Shown: positions 5,129 through 6,937 of the stretch, in pieces | How the letters are laid out: the number at the start of each line of letters is the position of its first letter | Numbering within the stretch: position 1 is the first letter of the stretch | DNA from: Caryophanales bacterium UBA3668 | Lineage (GTDB): Bacteria; Bacillota_I; Bacilli_A; RFN20; CAG-826 | NCBI GenBank assembly: GCA_002373085.1 | Contig: DFJP01000059.1 | Location: 1 to 6,937, forward strand | Reading direction: 5' to 3' | DNA length: 6,937 nucleotides | Made by a program: the position numbers and the translations under genes | The notes under the pieces: generated by a model | What the model was told of the DNA's origin: nothing | The model's input: the letters and a program-made list of their open reading frames with translations, nothing else | Databases searched by the model: none

Positions 5129-5395
5129 TGAACAACTGAACGAACAGAACAACTTTTTTCTATATAGTTATAAATGTGTGTGTTTCTTATGCGTTTTTAC
5201 GGCTTTTTCTACTATTTTTAACATTACAGATAGAATTATTGTTCAAGTTGTTCATAGCGGCTTCTAATACAGAGTATTACTTTACTGAACAACTGCCTGA
5301 ACAACCATTTTCGTGGATGAAAAAGTTGTTCAGTTGTTCACTATTTTTCGACTTTGACGTAGACGCGTTGTCTGCCATAGATAGGAAGTTGTTCA
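5129..5395. other. Candidate replication origin: TGAACAAC iteron clusters around an AT-rich segment
   Basis: The gap between the primase-helicase and the nuclease gene, plus the end of the former, holds seven exact copies of TGAACAAC. Plus-strand copies lie at 5129-5136, 5286-5293 and 5298-5305. Minus-strand copies lie at 5247-5254, 5325-5332, 5333-5340 and 5388-5395. There is one near copy (TGAACAAT, minus, 5238-5245) and two degenerate ones (5137-5144, 5146-5153). Repeats come in pairs of period 8, 9 or 12, and the orientation flips between clusters, so 5286-5305 and 5325-5340 can also fold on each other. Between the first and second clusters lies 5154-5237, 84 bp with 20 G/C (76% AT). Iterons flanking an AT-rich stretch beside a helicase gene is the layout described for staphylococcal pathogenicity island (SaPI) origins. 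The origin role is inference; operator sites are the main alternative. No convincing gene lies here. Confidence 0.6.
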
Positions 5396-6937
5396 AGATT
5401 GTCGGACTTGTTCCAGCCTTTAAGTCGAGTCATGATTGCTTTTATGGCGTATGAGTCGGTTGGCTTTAAATCTTCTTTTTTATTACCAAAGCACTCTACC
5501 CAAATCTCCATATTAGACACCATCGTTCTAGTTACGGTGCCAACTCGAGTTTTTCCGATATATTCATCACCGCGTAAGAATGCAAGACGTTCTTCTAAAG
5601 TCATCACATCCCAGTCGGTTGGAAGTTTTTTGTTTAAGTATTCGATGACAAGACCTTCGCGTTCATCTTGTTCCATCGCTTCATTTTGTTCGGACTGTGC
5701 AAGCTCTTCTAGCTCATAAGAGAGGAATAAAGGTTCGTCTTTGCTTGCTAACACTTTCACTTCCGCCCATATTTGGTCAACTTCAGCTTGGGTCAAATCC
5801 CACGCTTTTTTGCTTCCCTCACCAGTCGCCTTCACTACCCAGAAACGACGGTTGCCAGTAACGTCACGTAGGAAGCCGTTTTCACTATTAGTGGTAGCAA
5901 AGAATATACATTGTCTAGGATGACTTGTGACCCTTCTTCCAAAGGAAGCTCTGTACTTATCATCCTGTCTACTAATGAAAGCTTTGACCTTATCGACGTC
6001 AGCTTTTTTCATACCAGCTAACTCGCCGATTTCTAAGATCCAATAACCCTGCAACTTTTCAGCCGCGGTTTTATCGTTCATATCAGAAACGCTTAATGAA
6101 TCATTGAACCAATCCATCCCTAATTTTGCGATAAGGGTAGACTTGCCTGTTCCTTGCTTTGTGTTTAAGCAAAGGACACTATCAAACTTAAGTGCTGGTT
6201 TATAGACACGCATATAAGCAGCACATAACGTTTTCCTTATTACCGCTCGTACGTAGTTATTATCAGCCGCACCGAAGTAGTCTATTAAAAGCGTATCCAC
6301 TCTATTAACGCCGTCCCATTCAGGTAGGGATTCGAAATACTGCTTAATTGGGTGGTAGCTTCTATCATCAGCCACTTTGGTTATTGCCGTTAGATAAGTC
6401 TCTTTAGAGAAATGGCCATAAGTCTCATCGATATAACATATGATTTGAGCATCATCAGCATCTCGCCAAAACCTTGATGGATGGTTCCAAGGCACTTCGC
6501 CTATTATTTCCATCCCATCGGCTAGCTGATTAAAGACAATATTTTGGAGATATTTATCATTTCGTAATATTAAGAGCAAATTTTGAAGCGTATTAGCGAT
6601 AATACCGTTTTTGCCATATTTGAGTTTCTTTTCCCAGTTTTGAGAAACGTACTCATCAGGTTTAACATAGTTAGGGTCCGCTAGAACTTTATTAGTCCAG
6701 AACTTTTTAACGCTAGGAATAATAGTCGCATCGATTTCCTCTTTTTCTAGAGGTGGCACCATATGTTCTTCGTTATAGCGGTAAATGGCTTCGACTGCTT
6801 CATCGCAGAAACCAATAGCTTTAACGATGATAGCGGCTTGTCTAGAGAGTTCGCAGTTACGCCCACCTTCTTTGGTTTTACCAATATTCTTTTCAAAGTC
6901 TTCCTCTTCAAAGAAGGTATCAACCGTCAAAGGTCCA
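5341..6937 (-). CDS. VapE/VirE-family phage primase-helicase (C-terminal part, 5' end outside window)
   Basis: This is the replicative helicase half of a phage primase-helicase, predicted to unwind DNA at the element's origin. Residue numbers count from the TTG at 6930. Seen directly: a PriCT-like helical segment at about 24-78, a Walker A motif QGTGKST at 259-265, a Walker B-like ILEIGEL at 298-304, a sensor-type ATTN at 345-348 and an arginine-finger-like GNRRFW at 359-364. This order is typical of the virulence-associated E superfamily 3-like ATPase. The frame stays open through the window edge (codons GGA CCT precede the TTG), and the TTG has no visible ribosome binding site. I therefore treat the gene as truncated at the edge; full-length relatives usually carry an N-terminal primase-polymerase domain, expected just outside. 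The C-terminus is intact and stops at TAG. One exact TGAACAAC repeat of the candidate origin lies inside its last codons (5388-5395). Family call is firm; the missing N-terminal domain is inferred. Confidence 0.9.
   Translation of the reverse strand, partial: GPLTVDTFFEEEDFEKNIGKTKEGGRNCELSRQAAIIVKAIGFCDEAVEAIYRYNEEHMVPPLEKEEIDATIIPSVKKFWTNKVLADPNYVKPDEYVSQNWEKKLKYGKNGIIANTLQNLLLILRNDKYLQNIVFNQLADGMEIIGEVPWNHPSRFWRDADDAQIICYIDETYGHFSKETYLTAITKVADDRSYHPIKQYFESLPEWDGVNRVDTLLIDYFGAADNNYVRAVIRKTLCAAYMRVYKPALKFDSVLCLNTKQGTGKSTLIAKLGMDWFNDSLSVSDMNDKTAAEKLQGYWILEIGELAGMKKADVDKVKAFISRQDDKYRASFGRRVTSHPRQCIFFATTNSENGFLRDVTGNRRFWVVKATGEGSKKAWDLTQAEVDQIWAEVKVLASKDEPLFLSYELEELAQSEQNEAMEQDEREGLVIEYLNKKLPTDWDVMTLEERLAFLRGDEYIGKTRVGTVTRTMVSNMEIWVECFGNKKEDLKPTDSYAIKAIMTRLKGWNKSDNLEQLPIYGRQRVYVKVEK

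Noticed and set aside
5186..5254. Minus-strand 22-codon frame beginning MNNLNNNS in the repeat region
   Set aside because: No ribosome binding site; the Asn-rich start is simply the translated repeat.
5129..5395. CRISPR array
   Set aside because: Units are 8 bp, irregularly spaced and in both orientations; there are no repeat-spacer blocks and no cas genes.
5176..5454. Plus-strand 92-codon frame across the repeat region
   Set aside because: It has no ribosome binding site, overlaps the helicase C-terminus, and its sequence is low-complexity Leu/Phe from T-rich DNA.
1..6937. Mycoplasma-type code with TGA as Trp
   Set aside because: The nuclease gene stops at TGA in an ATGA overlap with a properly initiated helicase gene, and Trp is encoded by TGG throughout.

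Overview
The window looks like part of a prophage or related phage-derived element from a low-GC Gram-positive bacterium (Bacillota/Firmicutes, standard code: TGA is used as a stop, TGG for Trp). The grounds are the A/T-rich DNA, strong AGGAGG-type ribosome binding sites before nearly every gene, tight overlapping gene starts, and a gene order common in Firmicutes siphophages. Every convincing gene lies on the minus strand, so the biological reading direction runs from high to low coordinates. The host genus cannot be named from the sequence.

Reading 5'->3' on the minus strand there are three blocks. (1) Replication block, 6937-3036: a VapE/VirE-type primase-helicase cut by the window edge, a 222-bp non-coding gap full of TGAACAAC repeats that looks like a replication origin, a VRR-NUC nuclease, a SNF2-type helicase overlapping it by ATGA, and a DUF1492/ArpU-like protein with a sigma-region-4-like helix-turn-helix that is probably the late-gene activator. 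(2) Start of the packaging block, 3035-1141: an inverted repeat and weak promoter-like sequence, then an intrinsic terminator placed in front of a probable small terminase gene, followed by an overlapping ParB-domain DNA adenine/cytosine-N4 methyltransferase. The large terminase is not in the window. (3) Accessory block, 938-20: three small, translationally coupled genes of unknown function with their own promoter, whose spacer carries a perfect 20-bp palindrome (probable operator).

Between blocks 2 and 3 (939-1140) the plus strand carries what looks like the scar of a gene junction: a reading frame ending in AGG-AGG-TAA, which doubles as a strong ribosome binding site, and 5 nt later an ATG opening a 38-codon frame that runs into the methyltransferase tail. 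This suggests that the accessory block, or something now lost, entered next to the methyltransferase by recombination.

The most interesting points are the candidate origin beside the primase-helicase (repeat clusters around an 84-bp, 76% AT segment, an architecture like that of SaPI origins), the terminator lying between the likely late promoter and the small terminase gene, and the separately regulated small-gene cassette.
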